DNA of 64,000 bases, from NCBI RefSeq assembly GCF_031846185.1, contig NZ_JAVRIF010000002.1, positions 496,001 through 560,000 on the forward strand, written 5' to 3'. The notes beneath the pieces are model-generated. The model did not search any database and was not told the DNA's origin. It worked only from the letters and a program-made list of their open reading frames with translations. This stretch comes from Thalassotalea_H castellviae. GTDB taxonomy: Bacteria; Pseudomonadota; Gammaproteobacteria; Enterobacterales; Alteromonadaceae. Shown piece after piece: positions 37,617 to 47,213 of this stretch (position 1 is the first letter of the stretch; each line of letters begins with the position of its first letter). Both the position numbers and the translations under genes were made by a program.

Positions 37617-38447
37617 ATGGCGATTTATTTTGTTGGTGATATTCAAGGATGTTACAGCGAATTAAAAGCATTGCTAAAGCAAGTGAATTTCTCTGCAAAA
37701 CACGACCAATTATGGGTCGCAGGAGATATGGTTGCGCGCGGTCCAGACTCCTATAAAACAATGAAATATTTAATGTCGCTAGGTGATAGCGTCAAAGCCG
37801 TATTAGGGAATCATGATCTCCACCTATTAGCCATCCATGCTGGCATAAAAAAAGCTAAAAAATCTGACCACCTCGATACCTTATTATCAGCACCTGATGT
37901 TAAAGAAATCATTAATTGGATAGCACAACAACCATTATTAAGAAAATTACCCGGTGAAGATGTGTATATGTCACATGCAGGCCTACCACCTCAATGGACA
38001 ATTCCCCAAGCAATAGCAGCGGCAAAAGTTGCTGAAAAAAATATTCAATCAGCTGAGCGTGAAAAGTGGTTAAGTCGAATGTATGGCGAAAAACCAAATG
38101 ATTGGCAGAAAGCAGAAACAAAAACAGAAAAGTTTAGGTACACAATCAACGGTCTAACGCGTATGAGATACTGTTATCTCAATGGAAAATTAGACTTTCA
38201 TTGTAAAACAGCCCCGGAAGATGCTGCAAAAAACTTAAAACCTTGGTTTCTTTTAACAAAAAATCAGCTTAAAAAGAGTCACTGGATCTTCGGTCATTGG
38301 GCCGCGTTAATGGGAAAAATTAATGTCAAAGGCCTATATGCATTAGACACTGGCTGCGTTTGGGGTGGGCATCTCACGCTTTTACGTTGGCATGATAAAG
38401 CCTTATTTATTGAAGGTTCACATAAAAAACTTGCGATAAAGCAATAA
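37617..38447 (+). CDS. apaH: Bis(5'-nucleosyl)-tetraphosphatase, symmetrical (ApaH)
   Basis: 276 residues. The metallophosphatase motifs are GDIQGCYSELKALL, GDMVARGPDS, LGNHDLHLLA and the distal GHWAALMG. It hydrolyses Ap4A to two ADP and, in E. coli, removes Np4 caps from RNA. Last of the lptD cluster. Confidence 0.95.
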   Translation: MAIYFVGDIQGCYSELKALLKQVNFSAKHDQLWVAGDMVARGPDSYKTMKYLMSLGDSVKAVLGNHDLHLLAIHAGIKKAKKSDHLDTLLSAPDVKEIINWIAQQPLLRKLPGEDVYMSHAGLPPQWTIPQAIAAAKVAEKNIQSAEREKWLSRMYGEKPNDWQKAETKTEKFRYTINGLTRMRYCYLNGKLDFHCKTAPEDAAKNLKPWFLLTKNQLKKSHWIFGHWAALMGKINVKGLYALDTGCVWGGHLTLLRWHDKALFIEGSHKKLAIKQ

Positions 38448-38466
38448 CTAAAGATGAAAATCATAT

Positions 38467-38488
38467 AAAGATTGGTATACTAATCTTT
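38467..38488. repeat. Small inverted repeat after apaH
   Basis: AAAGATT and AATCTTT separated by 8 nt, 20 bp past the apaH stop and 95 bp before the chemoreceptor gene. No T run follows. Possible weak terminator or operator. Confidence 0.35.
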
Positions 38489-38582
38489 CAGGGGAGTATT
38501 ATTTTTATTATCATACGTTTCGAAAACGAATAATAAGGACATATTTCACTAAAATCCTAACTATATACAATTGGTGACGTAA

Positions 38583-40601
38583 ATGAACTTAACTGTTGCA
38601 ATGAAAATAATTGGTGGCTTCGCCATTATTTCGCTTTTACTGATAATTACGAGTGTTATTTCACTAAGTAATTTAAATAATATTAATGACGCTACCTCAA
38701 CACAAAGCGAATTGGCTATTCCAACATTAAGTGGTAGTACAGAATTAGCCAACGAATTAATTCAAATTGGCAACTTAACACTTAGAGCTTATTATCAAAC
38801 CGAACTTGCTCCTTTATCAGGCAACCTAGCAAGTTATAATGAATTAAATACAAGCTTTTCAAATCACCTGAAAAAATTAAAAGTCATTGTTAAAAATGAA
38901 CAAAGTCTATTAAGCAACTTAAATAAAGTCGACAGTGTTTATTCAACATTACAAAGTGACATTGATGCGGTCTTTGCCAGTAGAAAAACGAGTATCGAAC
39001 AACGCACTTTATTAATTGATAATGTTGACTTATTAGAAGAAAAAGCGGATGACACAACAACGCTGATGCTTGATTTAGCGGATCATGATTTAGCGGATAC
39101 CAAATTACAAAGAGCTGTAGAGTTAGGTGAACAACTGGAAACTTATCTTAATGCGATTGTTTCATCAGCATTAGAGTATCGCGGCCTGATTAATCCACAA
39201 TCAGCTGAAATCGTCGAAAAAGAAATCAATAACTCTTTTAATGATGTCAATCGCGTTATTGCTGAAATTATTGCGGAATTAAACTCAAACAATGCTGATG
39301 ACATCGCAGATGACGTTAACTCTTCTATTGCAAGCCTTTCAAGATTACTAACTAGTAGTGACAGTATTTTTAATCAGAAATCAACACAGCTTAGTGCCTT
39401 AGCTTCAGCAACAGAAAATCTTGCAGCTGCAGAAAAAGACACCAAAAGTGTGAATGCAATATTAGCTAAACAAGTAGAACTGGCTAATTTAACAACAAAA
39501 TCATCAAGCACTTTAGTGGCAGATTCTGTCAGTGACGGTAATACATTAACCGTTACGCTGATGGTTATCTCAATAGGTTTAGCGGTAGTTATTGCGTATT
39601 TCACCTTGATCAGTATTACCCGTCCGTTAACTCGCGTTAACGAGATGTTGAACATTGTCTCTTCAGGTGACTTATCAAGAAAACTTGATGAAAGCGGTAA
39701 AGATGAATTCGCGCTTCTTTCTAAAAATTGTAATTTATTAATCGACAGCTTACGAAACTTAATTAATGGCATTGTCAGTCGTTCAACACAGCTAGCTACC
39801 GCTGCCGAAGAAACCTCAGCCGTTACCGCACAAAGTACCACAGCGATTGAAGAACAACGAACCCAAGTAGAACAAGCGGCATCGGCGACTACTGAAATGA
39901 GTAGCACTTCACAAAGTGTCCTTTCAAGTGCCAATGATGCGCTAGGTGAAATCAAACAGGCTGATGACGAAGCGGAACGTGTAAAAGGTATCTCAGATAG
40001 AAACCGTAAAACCATTGAATTGTTGGCTAATGAAGTGGAAGACGCGTCACAAGTGATTAATAAACTTCAACAAGACAGTGCCTCAATTGGCGGTATTCTT
40101 GACGTTATTCGTGGTATCGCAGAACAAACTAACTTGCTAGCACTAAACGCAGCAATTGAAGCAGCACGTGCTGGTGAACAAGGTCGTGGTTTCGCGGTTG
40201 TTGCCGATGAAGTTAGAACTTTAGCTAGTCGCACACAAGAGTCAACTCAAGAAATTCAAAACATGATCGAAGTATTACAAACAGGTGCTGAGAAAGCAGT
40301 TGCTGTAATGGATACCGGTAAAAAACAAGCGGCTGATTGTGTTATTCAAAGTGAAGAGGCAGATAAAGCGCTCGAAACCATTACTCATGCGGTCCATGAA
40401 GCGTTTGATAGAAGTTCTACCATTGCGACAGCTGCAGAAGAACAAAGTACCGTAGCGCATGAAATTAGTGAAAACTTAGAATCGATTGTTGCGATTGCTG
40501 AACAAACTACTGCTGGTTCTAAACAAACCGCTGAATCAAGTAGTGAAGTAGCTAGACTTGCTGAAGAGCTACAACTGTCTGTTCAAGAGTTTAAACTATA
40601 A
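38583..40601 (+). CDS. Methyl-accepting chemotaxis protein
   Basis: 672 residues. Transmembrane helix 1 (about 7-29), a large periplasmic, helical, Ser/Thr/Asn-rich sensor (about 30-315), helix 2 (about 318-345), a HAMP domain (ITRPLTRVNEMLNIVSSGDLS), and the cytoplasmic signalling domain with the invariant hairpin tip IAEQTNLLALNAAIEAARAGEQGRGFAVVADEVRTLA split over residues near 520. There is no C-terminal receptor pentapeptide (ends QEFKL). The ligand cannot be inferred. It ends at a strong terminator and faces a convergent Hpt gene. Confidence 0.95.
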   Translation: MNLTVAMKIIGGFAIISLLLIITSVISLSNLNNINDATSTQSELAIPTLSGSTELANELIQIGNLTLRAYYQTELAPLSGNLASYNELNTSFSNHLKKLKVIVKNEQSLLSNLNKVDSVYSTLQSDIDAVFASRKTSIEQRTLLIDNVDLLEEKADDTTTLMLDLADHDLADTKLQRAVELGEQLETYLNAIVSSALEYRGLINPQSAEIVEKEINNSFNDVNRVIAEIIAELNSNNADDIADDVNSSIASLSRLLTSSDSIFNQKSTQLSALASATENLAAAEKDTKSVNAILAKQVELANLTTKSSSTLVADSVSDGNTLTVTLMVISIGLAVVIAYFTLISITRPLTRVNEMLNIVSSGDLSRKLDESGKDEFALLSKNCNLLIDSLRNLINGIVSRSTQLATAAEETSAVTAQSTTAIEEQRTQVEQAASATTEMSSTSQSVLSSANDALGEIKQADDEAERVKGISDRNRKTIELLANEVEDASQVINKLQQDSASIGGILDVIRGIAEQTNLLALNAAIEAARAGEQGRGFAVVADEVRTLASRTQESTQEIQNMIEVLQTGAEKAVAVMDTGKKQAADCVIQSEEADKALETITHAVHEAFDRSSTIATAAEEQSTVAHEISENLESIVAIAEQTTAGSKQTAESSSEVARLAEELQLSVQEFKL

Positions 40602-40649
40602 GCTTAACTAAGATACCGCTTATCGCGGTTGAAAAACAAAAATAACAAA

Positions 40650-40681
40650 GGCTAGTATTGAATCAATACTAGCCATTTTTT
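40650..40681 (+). terminator. Rho-independent terminator of the chemoreceptor gene
   Basis: Stem GGCTAGTATTG (40650-40660) with CAATACTAGCC (40664-40674), AAT loop, then ATTTTTTA. Confidence 0.88.
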
Positions 40682-40696
40682 ATCGGTGATAGTTGG

Positions 40697-41092
40697 TTAA
40701 CTTTGTTCAGATAACCAAGCACTGAAGCTATCAATAGCGGCTAAATTTAGCGCTTCTAATTCTTTAGTGTAGGTTTTTTTTACGTCCCACGCGTCTGTTG
40801 ACTTCTCAATCGCGACCAATTTCGCATGCACTGAAGTTAATCCAACACTTCCGGTTGCGCCTTTCATTTTATGACAAGATTCTTGCCATAAAGATTGTGA
40901 ACATGCAATCATCGCCTCGTTAATGTCTTTTAAATACACCACAGATTGTTGAATATATAAATCTAACATCTGTTGTACGATGTCCTTACCAAGGTTCTCA
41001 ACATACCCTGCAAGTAAATCAGTATCTAACCCATTAATATTGTTCACTAATTTATTCCCTAATTTATTATTAGATCTATTGTAACAACTCAT
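40697..41092 (-). CDS. Single-domain Hpt phosphotransfer protein
   Basis: 131 residues. The four-helix Hpt domain carries the phospho-acceptor motif CHKMKGATGSVGL (HxxKG). It has no kinase or receiver attached, so it must relay phosphate for a hybrid histidine kinase encoded elsewhere. It is convergent with the chemoreceptor gene, and I see no other two-component gene in the window. Confidence 0.82.
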   Translation of the reverse strand: MSCYNRSNNKLGNKLVNNINGLDTDLLAGYVENLGKDIVQQMLDLYIQQSVVYLKDINEAMIACSQSLWQESCHKMKGATGSVGLTSVHAKLVAIEKSTDAWDVKKTYTKELEALNLAAIDSFSAWLSEQS

Positions 41093-41339
41093 CGAAAAAA
41101 GTCATTATTGATTTAATAATAACCGAATTGCTTGTAGGATTAAATAAACAAGATTTCATGTTCCTCTGCCGCCATTTATATTGCTTTTATTGGCAATTTC
41201 CTTCAAAATAGCCGCCTTTTATCGGGTATGTCAAAAATCTCGCTTTAGGGATTATTTAACAATACCACCTTAATCTTATTATTATGACTGAAGTTAGAGA
41301 GACCTAGCCCTTTACATAATACGACACTTCGGAGAAACC

Positions 41340-42263
41340 ATGTCTACATCAATGCCTGATATTGCTAACCATACCACTGCCCAAACTGAAGGGACATTGG
41401 ACTGGGTTGGTATGAGTAATATAGAAATGCCTATTATGCTCGCTTCAAAAGGCGAATCTCCTCGCATGGTTTCAGCTTTTGTTGACGCTTTTGTTAATTT
41501 AAATGATCCCCAGGCGAAAGGTATTCATATGTCTCGCCTATATCTATTACTCGATGATCTTTCAAATAACAACGAATTAAATTATCAAACGTTAGTTAGC
41601 TTGCTTAACGGTTTTATTAGCAGTCATCAAGAATTAAGTGATAATGCAAAAGTTGTTTTTAATTGTGACTTCCACCTACGACGCAAGTCACTCATTAGTG
41701 GTAAACAAGGTTGGAAAGCTTATCCTATTACTATCACGGGTTTATTAAACCAAGGGAAATTATCCATAGAGCTTGCTGTCGATGTAAGATATTCGTCTAC
41801 CTGTCCATGTTCAGCGGCATTGGCGAGACAATTGATCCAAAAAGCATTTAAAGAAAAATTCAGCCAAGAAGACATCAACCTTGAAGACGTCCATCAATGG
41901 CTTGGTACAACTGATGGCGTAGTTGCCACACCACATAGCCAACGTTCAGTCGCTGAAGTTAAAGTTAAATTAAACGCTGCTACCACAGAATTTCCGATCA
42001 CCGATATTGTTGATTTGGTAGAAAATGCTTTAAAAACACCGGTTCAAGCCGCGGTTAAACGAGAAGACGAGCAAGAGTTTGCTCGACTCAACGGACAAAA
42101 TTTAATGTTTTGTGAAGATGCTGCCCGTCGACTACAGCATGCCATGAACTTAACCACTAGTTTTGATGATTTCTGGCTTAAAATAAATCATTTAGAATCA
42201 TTACATGCCCATGATGCGGTCAGTGTCACAACAAAAGGCGTAGTTGGTGGTTACCAGCCATAA
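41340..42263 (+). CDS. folE2: GTP cyclohydrolase I type 2 (FolE2)
   Basis: 307 residues, the usual length for FolE2/GCYH-IB. The N-terminal WVGMSNIEMPI, the metal Cys in YSSTCPCSAALAR, the ATPHSQRS segment and the C-terminal HAHDAVSVTTKG fit the family. It starts folate synthesis from GTP and can use metals other than zinc. In many bacteria it is a Zur-regulated backup for FolE; I see no Zur-box-like palindrome upstream. A GGAGAAACC site precedes the ATG. Single gene, with terminator. Confidence 0.94.
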   Translation: MSTSMPDIANHTTAQTEGTLDWVGMSNIEMPIMLASKGESPRMVSAFVDAFVNLNDPQAKGIHMSRLYLLLDDLSNNNELNYQTLVSLLNGFISSHQELSDNAKVVFNCDFHLRRKSLISGKQGWKAYPITITGLLNQGKLSIELAVDVRYSSTCPCSAALARQLIQKAFKEKFSQEDINLEDVHQWLGTTDGVVATPHSQRSVAEVKVKLNAATTEFPITDIVDLVENALKTPVQAAVKREDEQEFARLNGQNLMFCEDAARRLQHAMNLTTSFDDFWLKINHLESLHAHDAVSVTTKGVVGGYQP

Positions 42264-42286
42264 GCTATCCTGTTTATAAACTCCTT

Positions 42287-42316
42287 TAAAAAACCAGTGT
42301 CACACTGGTTTTTTTA
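42287..42316 (+). terminator. Rho-independent terminator of folE2
   Basis: Stem AACCAGTG / CACTGGTT with a 3-nt loop and an eight-T tail, 24 nt past the stop. Confidence 0.9.
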
Positions 42317-42722
42317 TACCTCAAACGCCCTCTTGTCTTTAATGCGTCTTGTATAGACAAGATGAATAAAATATGAATAAAAAATATTTAACTTCTAAGC
42401 ACTTCATTCTCAAAGAAAAACTGTAATAAAATTTCATTTTATCGAAAAATAACCTACAAAAGATTATACAATTGATCTTATTCGAGATAACACATTGCAC
42501 ATTCTCAGTTAAAAGAAGCTAATACCCCTTTAAAAACATATTGTTACCAAGATGTAAAAAAATTACGAGCAAAAACTCTATTTTTATTGACCTTTGCCCA
42601 ATAAATGTTTAATGTTAGCGGTTCCCCTTGGGCACAAAACAGAGTATTTATGCATTTTTTACATAACTTTATTCTTTTCTTAACTCTGTCACCAAGCCGG
42701 TATTTTTATTAGGAGAGAAAAC
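42317..42722. other. gltBD upstream region
   Basis: About 400 bp, very AT-rich. Near 42349-42364 is a small perfect inverted repeat (TCTTGT-ATAG-ACAAGA). A possible sigma-70 promoter is TTGACC (42587-42592), 17-nt spacer and a poor TAATGT. A strong AGGAGAG site lies 5 nt before the gltB ATG. I see no small gene. Confidence 0.4.
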
Positions 42723-45700
42723 ATGCAGCTTTATGATCACAGCAAACAAAAAGATAACTGTGGATTTGGTTTAATCGCGCACCAACAAGGCGAGACAAGT
42801 CATAAGCTCATTAAAACAGCTATTCATGCTTTAGACCGCATGCAACATCGAGGCGGTATTGCTGCTGATGGTAAAACAGGTGATGGCTGTGGTTTATTGA
42901 TGCAAAAACCCGATTCGTTTTTTCGCGCAGTTGCCGAAGAGAATAATTGGAAACTCGGTAAAAAATACGCAGTTGGTATGGTCTTTCTTAATCCAGATCC
43001 TATTCAGGCTGCTAAAACTAAAGAAATTCTAGAAGAAGAATTAACCCGAGAAACGTTAACAATTGTTGGTTGGCGCGTTGTCCCCACCAATACTTCAATG
43101 TTGGGTAAGATCGCTGCAGGCAACTTACCCACCATCGAGCAAGTTTTTGTCGATGCTCCTCCTGGTTGGAGAAACCGAGATTTAGAACGTCGATTATATA
43201 TGGCACGACGTCGTGCTGAAAAACGCATCCAAGATGAACGTTTTTATGTAGCAAGTCTTTCTTGTTTAGTAACTATCTACAAAGGCTTAATGATGCCTGT
43301 AGATTTACCAAATTTTTATTTGGATCTTGCCGATATTCGAATGCAAACGGCTATTTGTGTTTTTCATCAACGATTCTCTACCAATACGTCTCCGCAATGG
43401 CATTTAGCACAGCCATTCCGCTACTTAGCTCATAATGGTGAAATAAATACTATAAAAGGTAATCGTCAATGGAGTCGAGCGAGAACTCATCGTTTCCATT
43501 CGCCTTTATTACCTGATTTGCGAGATGCCGCACCATTTGTCAATGAAAGTGGTTCAGATTCCTCATCATTAGATAATATGCTGGAATTGTTCCTTGCTGG
43601 TGGTATGGATTTATACCGTGGTATGCGTTTATTAATGCCACCTGCGTGGCAAAACAGCCCATTGATGGATGATGATCTAAAAGCATTTTACGAATTTAAC
43701 TCAATGCATATGGAACCATGGGATGGGCCAGCAGGTGTTGTAGTAACCAATGGTCGTCACGTTGCTTGTAATCTTGATAGAAACGGCTTACGCCCTGCTC
43801 GTTATGTGATTACCCGTGATGGTTTTATCACTCTAGCCTCTGAAGTCGGTATTTGGGATTACGGCGAAGATGAAGTTGTTGAAAAAGGCCGCGTAGGACC
43901 TGGCGAGATGCTTGCTATAGATACTTATACCGGTAAAGTATTCGCTTCAAATGATATTGATAATGACTTAAAAGAAAGACATCCTTATCGTGAATGGTTA
44001 AATAAAAACATCAGTCATCTGGTGCCATTTAGTGAGCTTGATGCAGAACAAATTGGTCAGCGAGTTTTTAGTGATATAGAAATGTCGCAATACCATAAAA
44101 TGTTTAATTACAGTTATGAAGAAATTCAACAAGTGGTTAAAACCCTTGCTGAAAATGGCCAAGAAGCAACAGGTTCGATGGGTGATGATACCCCTATGGC
44201 TGTTCTGTCTAGTCAGCCAAGAACCTTATTTGATTATTTCCGTCAACAGTTTGCCCAAGTGACTAATCCACCAATCGATCCATTACGCGAACGTTACGTG
44301 ATGTCGTTAGGTACCTGTATTGGTCGAGAGCATAATGTTTTCAATGAAACAACCAGCCATGCCGATCGTGTTTTATTTGAATCACCGATCTTAATGTACA
44401 CTGGCTTAAAGCAATTACGTGAGCTTGATCCTAAGCATTATCGCAGCAACACCATTGCGCTAAATTATGCACATGAAGAAGGATTAGAAGTCGCCATCAA
44501 ACGTATTTGTAATGAAGCGGAAGATCTTGTCTGCAATCAAGACACGGTAATTTTAATTTTATCTGATCGTCAAATTCAAAAAGATATGTTACCTATACCT
44601 GCTGCGATGGCTGTAGGGGCGGTACAAAAACGTTTAGTCGATAAGCAACTTCGTTGTGATTCAAATATTATTGTTGAAACAGCCGCTGCTCGTGATTCAC
44701 ACCAATTTGCGGTATTACTTGGTTTAGGCGCTACCGCGGTTTATCCATACCTTGCGTTTGAAACGATTGAACAGTTGGTCGATCAAGGACAAATCGATTT
44801 ACCGGCACGTCAAGCGGTGACCAATTATCGTGATGGTATTAACAAAGGCTTGTTAAAAATACTGTCTAAAATGGGTATTTCAACGATTGCAAGTTATCGT
44901 TGTGCGGGCTTATTTGAAGTTATCGGCTTAAACCAAAATATCATGCAATTATGTTTCCCTGATCTACCAAGTAGAATTCAAGGGGCAGACTTTGAAGATA
45001 TCGAACAAGACAATATCAATCTTGCACGTAAAGCCTTTTTAGCACACCAAAAAATGAGCCATGGCGGTATTCTTAAGTATGTTCACGGTGGTGAATATCA
45101 TGCTTATAATCCAAATGTGGTGAATTATTTGCAAGACGCAGTTCGCAGTGGTGAATATGATAAATACCGCAAATTTGCCGATGAAGTCAATAATCGCCCG
45201 CCAGCAGCCTTGCGTGATTTACTTGCTTTTAAAGAAGACACCAAGTCAATCAGTATCGACCAAGTTGAAGCTGATAGCGAAATGTTTAAACGCTTTGACA
45301 GTGCGGCAATGTCAATTGGCGCGCTTAGCCCAGAAGCACATGAAGCATTAGCGATTGCCATGAACCGTTTAGGAGGTTATTCAAACTCTGGTGAAGGTGG
45401 CGAAGATGAGCGTCGTTTTGGTACAGTGAAAAACTCGCGGATCAAACAAATTGCTTCAGGCCGATTTGGCGTGACACCGCATTACTTAGTTAATGCCGAT
45501 GTTTTACAAATTAAAGTTGCCCAAGGGGCAAAACCTGGTGAAGGTGGTCAATTACCTGGTGATAAAGTATCACCATTAATTGCCAAGTTACGTTTTTCAG
45601 TACCGGGCGTGACGTTAATTTCACCTCCGCCGCATCATGATATTTATTCTATTGAAGATTTAGCACAGTTGATTTTTGATTTAAAACAAGTCAATCCAAC

Positions 45701-47183
45701 AGCCGTTATTTCGGTGAAGTTAGTGTCAGGTCCAGGCGTAGGAACTATCGCTTCAGGTGTTGCCAAAGCATACGCTGATTTTATTACTATTTCAGGTTAT
45801 GACGGTGGTACTGCTGCAAGTCCATTAACTTCGGTTAAATATGCGGGTTGTCCTTGGGAACTTGGTTTAGCTGAAGCCCATCAATCTCTTGTAACAAACG
45901 GCTTACGTCATAAAGTGAGATTACAAGTTGATGGTGGTTTAAAAACAGGCTTAGATATTGTTAAAGCAGCAATCCTCGGCGCAGAAAGCTTTGGTTTTGG
46001 TACCGCCCCAATGGTGACATTAGGTTGTAAATTCCTACGTATTTGTCATTTAAATAATTGTGCTACAGGTGTAGCAACACAAGATGAAGTGTTACGTGAG
46101 CAATTTTTTAAAGGCTTACCTGATCAAGTAATGAATTATTTTAAATTCATTGCGCATGACGTGCGTGAAATCTTAGCGCAATTGGGTGTTGAAAGTTTAG
46201 AAGCAATCATAGGTCGAACAGATTTGTTAGTGCCGCTTAAAGGGATCACAGCCAAACAGCAAAAATTAGATTTAACGCCTATTATTGCGCCAGTTGTTGC
46301 TGGTGATAATACAGCTTTACATCAAACAGAAGAAAATACGCCATTTGATAAAGGCGCTTTAAACCAAGAAATACTGGCTGCCACATCTGAAGCGGTTGCC
46401 CATAGTACTGGTGGTGAGTATAGATTTTCAATTCAGAATACCGATCGCTCTGTAGGGGCATCGCTTTCAGGAGAAATTGCTCGTCAACACGGTGATCAAG
46501 GCATGTCTGCAACACCAATCAAGCTATCGCTTACAGGTACAGCAGGTCAAAGTTTTGGTGTTTGGAACGCTGGAGGGTTAGAAATGACCTTAATTGGCGA
46601 TGCAAACGATTACGTTGGTAAAGGCATGACAGGTGGTAAGTTAACCATTAAGCCTCCAAAAGGTGTCGAATACGCCAGCGAAAAAACCATGATCATGGGT
46701 AATACTTGTTTATACGGTTCGACTGGCGGAAAGTTATTTGGTTGTGGCCGTGCAGGTGAACGCTTTGCTGTTCGTAATTCTGGATGTCATGCTGTTATTG
46801 AAGGCACTGGCGATCATGCTTGTGAATATATGACCGGCGGAATTGTTACCATTCTTGGTCAAGTTGGGGTTAACTTTGGTGCTGGCATGACCGGCGGCTT
46901 TGCTTATGTTTTAGATGAGAACAATGATTTAGATATCCGTTTAAATCATGAATCTATTGAAACATTACCGATAGAAGATTTAACCATTCATCAAGAACAT
47001 TTACGTGGCATTATCAGTCAACACCATGAAGAAACGGGCAGTCTACATGCTCATAAAATTTTAAATAATTTCGATGCTTATGCACCATTATTTAGATTAG
47101 TAAAACCAAAAGCTACCGACGTAAAAACGTTATTAGGTCACCGTAGCCGTTCATCTGCAGAACTTCGCGTTCAAGCGCAATGA
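42723..47183 (+). CDS. gltB: Glutamate synthase (NADPH) large chain
   Basis: 1486 residues, full length. The class-II amidotransferase nucleophile is Cys12 (KDNCGFGL), implying removal of a short propeptide. It is followed by the central domain, the FMN barrel (GGEDERRFG, ISGYDGGTAASPLTS) with the 3Fe-4S cysteines (CKFLRICHLNNCATG), and the C-terminal GXGXG beta-helix (GKGMTGGKL, GAGMTGGFAYVLDE). It moves the glutamine amide onto 2-oxoglutarate. Co-transcribed with gltD, 30 bp downstream. Confidence 0.98.
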   Translation: MQLYDHSKQKDNCGFGLIAHQQGETSHKLIKTAIHALDRMQHRGGIAADGKTGDGCGLLMQKPDSFFRAVAEENNWKLGKKYAVGMVFLNPDPIQAAKTKEILEEELTRETLTIVGWRVVPTNTSMLGKIAAGNLPTIEQVFVDAPPGWRNRDLERRLYMARRRAEKRIQDERFYVASLSCLVTIYKGLMMPVDLPNFYLDLADIRMQTAICVFHQRFSTNTSPQWHLAQPFRYLAHNGEINTIKGNRQWSRARTHRFHSPLLPDLRDAAPFVNESGSDSSSLDNMLELFLAGGMDLYRGMRLLMPPAWQNSPLMDDDLKAFYEFNSMHMEPWDGPAGVVVTNGRHVACNLDRNGLRPARYVITRDGFITLASEVGIWDYGEDEVVEKGRVGPGEMLAIDTYTGKVFASNDIDNDLKERHPYREWLNKNISHLVPFSELDAEQIGQRVFSDIEMSQYHKMFNYSYEEIQQVVKTLAENGQEATGSMGDDTPMAVLSSQPRTLFDYFRQQFAQVTNPPIDPLRERYVMSLGTCIGREHNVFNETTSHADRVLFESPILMYTGLKQLRELDPKHYRSNTIALNYAHEEGLEVAIKRICNEAEDLVCNQDTVILILSDRQIQKDMLPIPAAMAVGAVQKRLVDKQLRCDSNIIVETAAARDSHQFAVLLGLGATAVYPYLAFETIEQLVDQGQIDLPARQAVTNYRDGINKGLLKILSKMGISTIASYRCAGLFEVIGLNQNIMQLCFPDLPSRIQGADFEDIEQDNINLARKAFLAHQKMSHGGILKYVHGGEYHAYNPNVVNYLQDAVRSGEYDKYRKFADEVNNRPPAALRDLLAFKEDTKSISIDQVEADSEMFKRFDSAAMSIGALSPEAHEALAIAMNRLGGYSNSGEGGEDERRFGTVKNSRIKQIASGRFGVTPHYLVNADVLQIKVAQGAKPGEGGQLPGDKVSPLIAKLRFSVPGVTLISPPPHHDIYSIEDLAQLIFDLKQVNPTAVISVKLVSGPGVGTIASGVAKAYADFITISGYDGGTAASPLTSVKYAGCPWELGLAEAHQSLVTNGLRHKVRLQVDGGLKTGLDIVKAAILGAESFGFGTAPMVTLGCKFLRICHLNNCATGVATQDEVLREQFFKGLPDQVMNYFKFIAHDVREILAQLGVESLEAIIGRTDLLVPLKGITAKQQKLDLTPIIAPVVAGDNTALHQTEENTPFDKGALNQEILAATSEAVAHSTGGEYRFSIQNTDRSVGASLSGEIARQHGDQGMSATPIKLSLTGTAGQSFGVWNAGGLEMTLIGDANDYVGKGMTGGKLTIKPPKGVEYASEKTMIMGNTCLYGSTGGKLFGCGRAGERFAVRNSGCHAVIEGTGDHACEYMTGGIVTILGQVGVNFGAGMTGGFAYVLDENNDLDIRLNHESIETLPIEDLTIHQEHLRGIISQHHEETGSLHAHKILNNFDAYAPLFRLVKPKATDVKTLLGHRSRSSAELRVQAQ

Positions 47184-47213
47184 TATAAGAACGCGAATTG
47201 AGGAAGAAACAGA

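Noticed and set aside
41093..41339. Zur box expected before folE2
   Set aside because: No palindrome resembling the Zur consensus is visible in the 246-bp upstream region.
42640..42722. Possible sigma-54 promoter upstream of gltB (TTGGGCACAAAAC near 42628)
   Set aside because: The GG and GC elements do not have the required spacing and the downstream GC element is missing.
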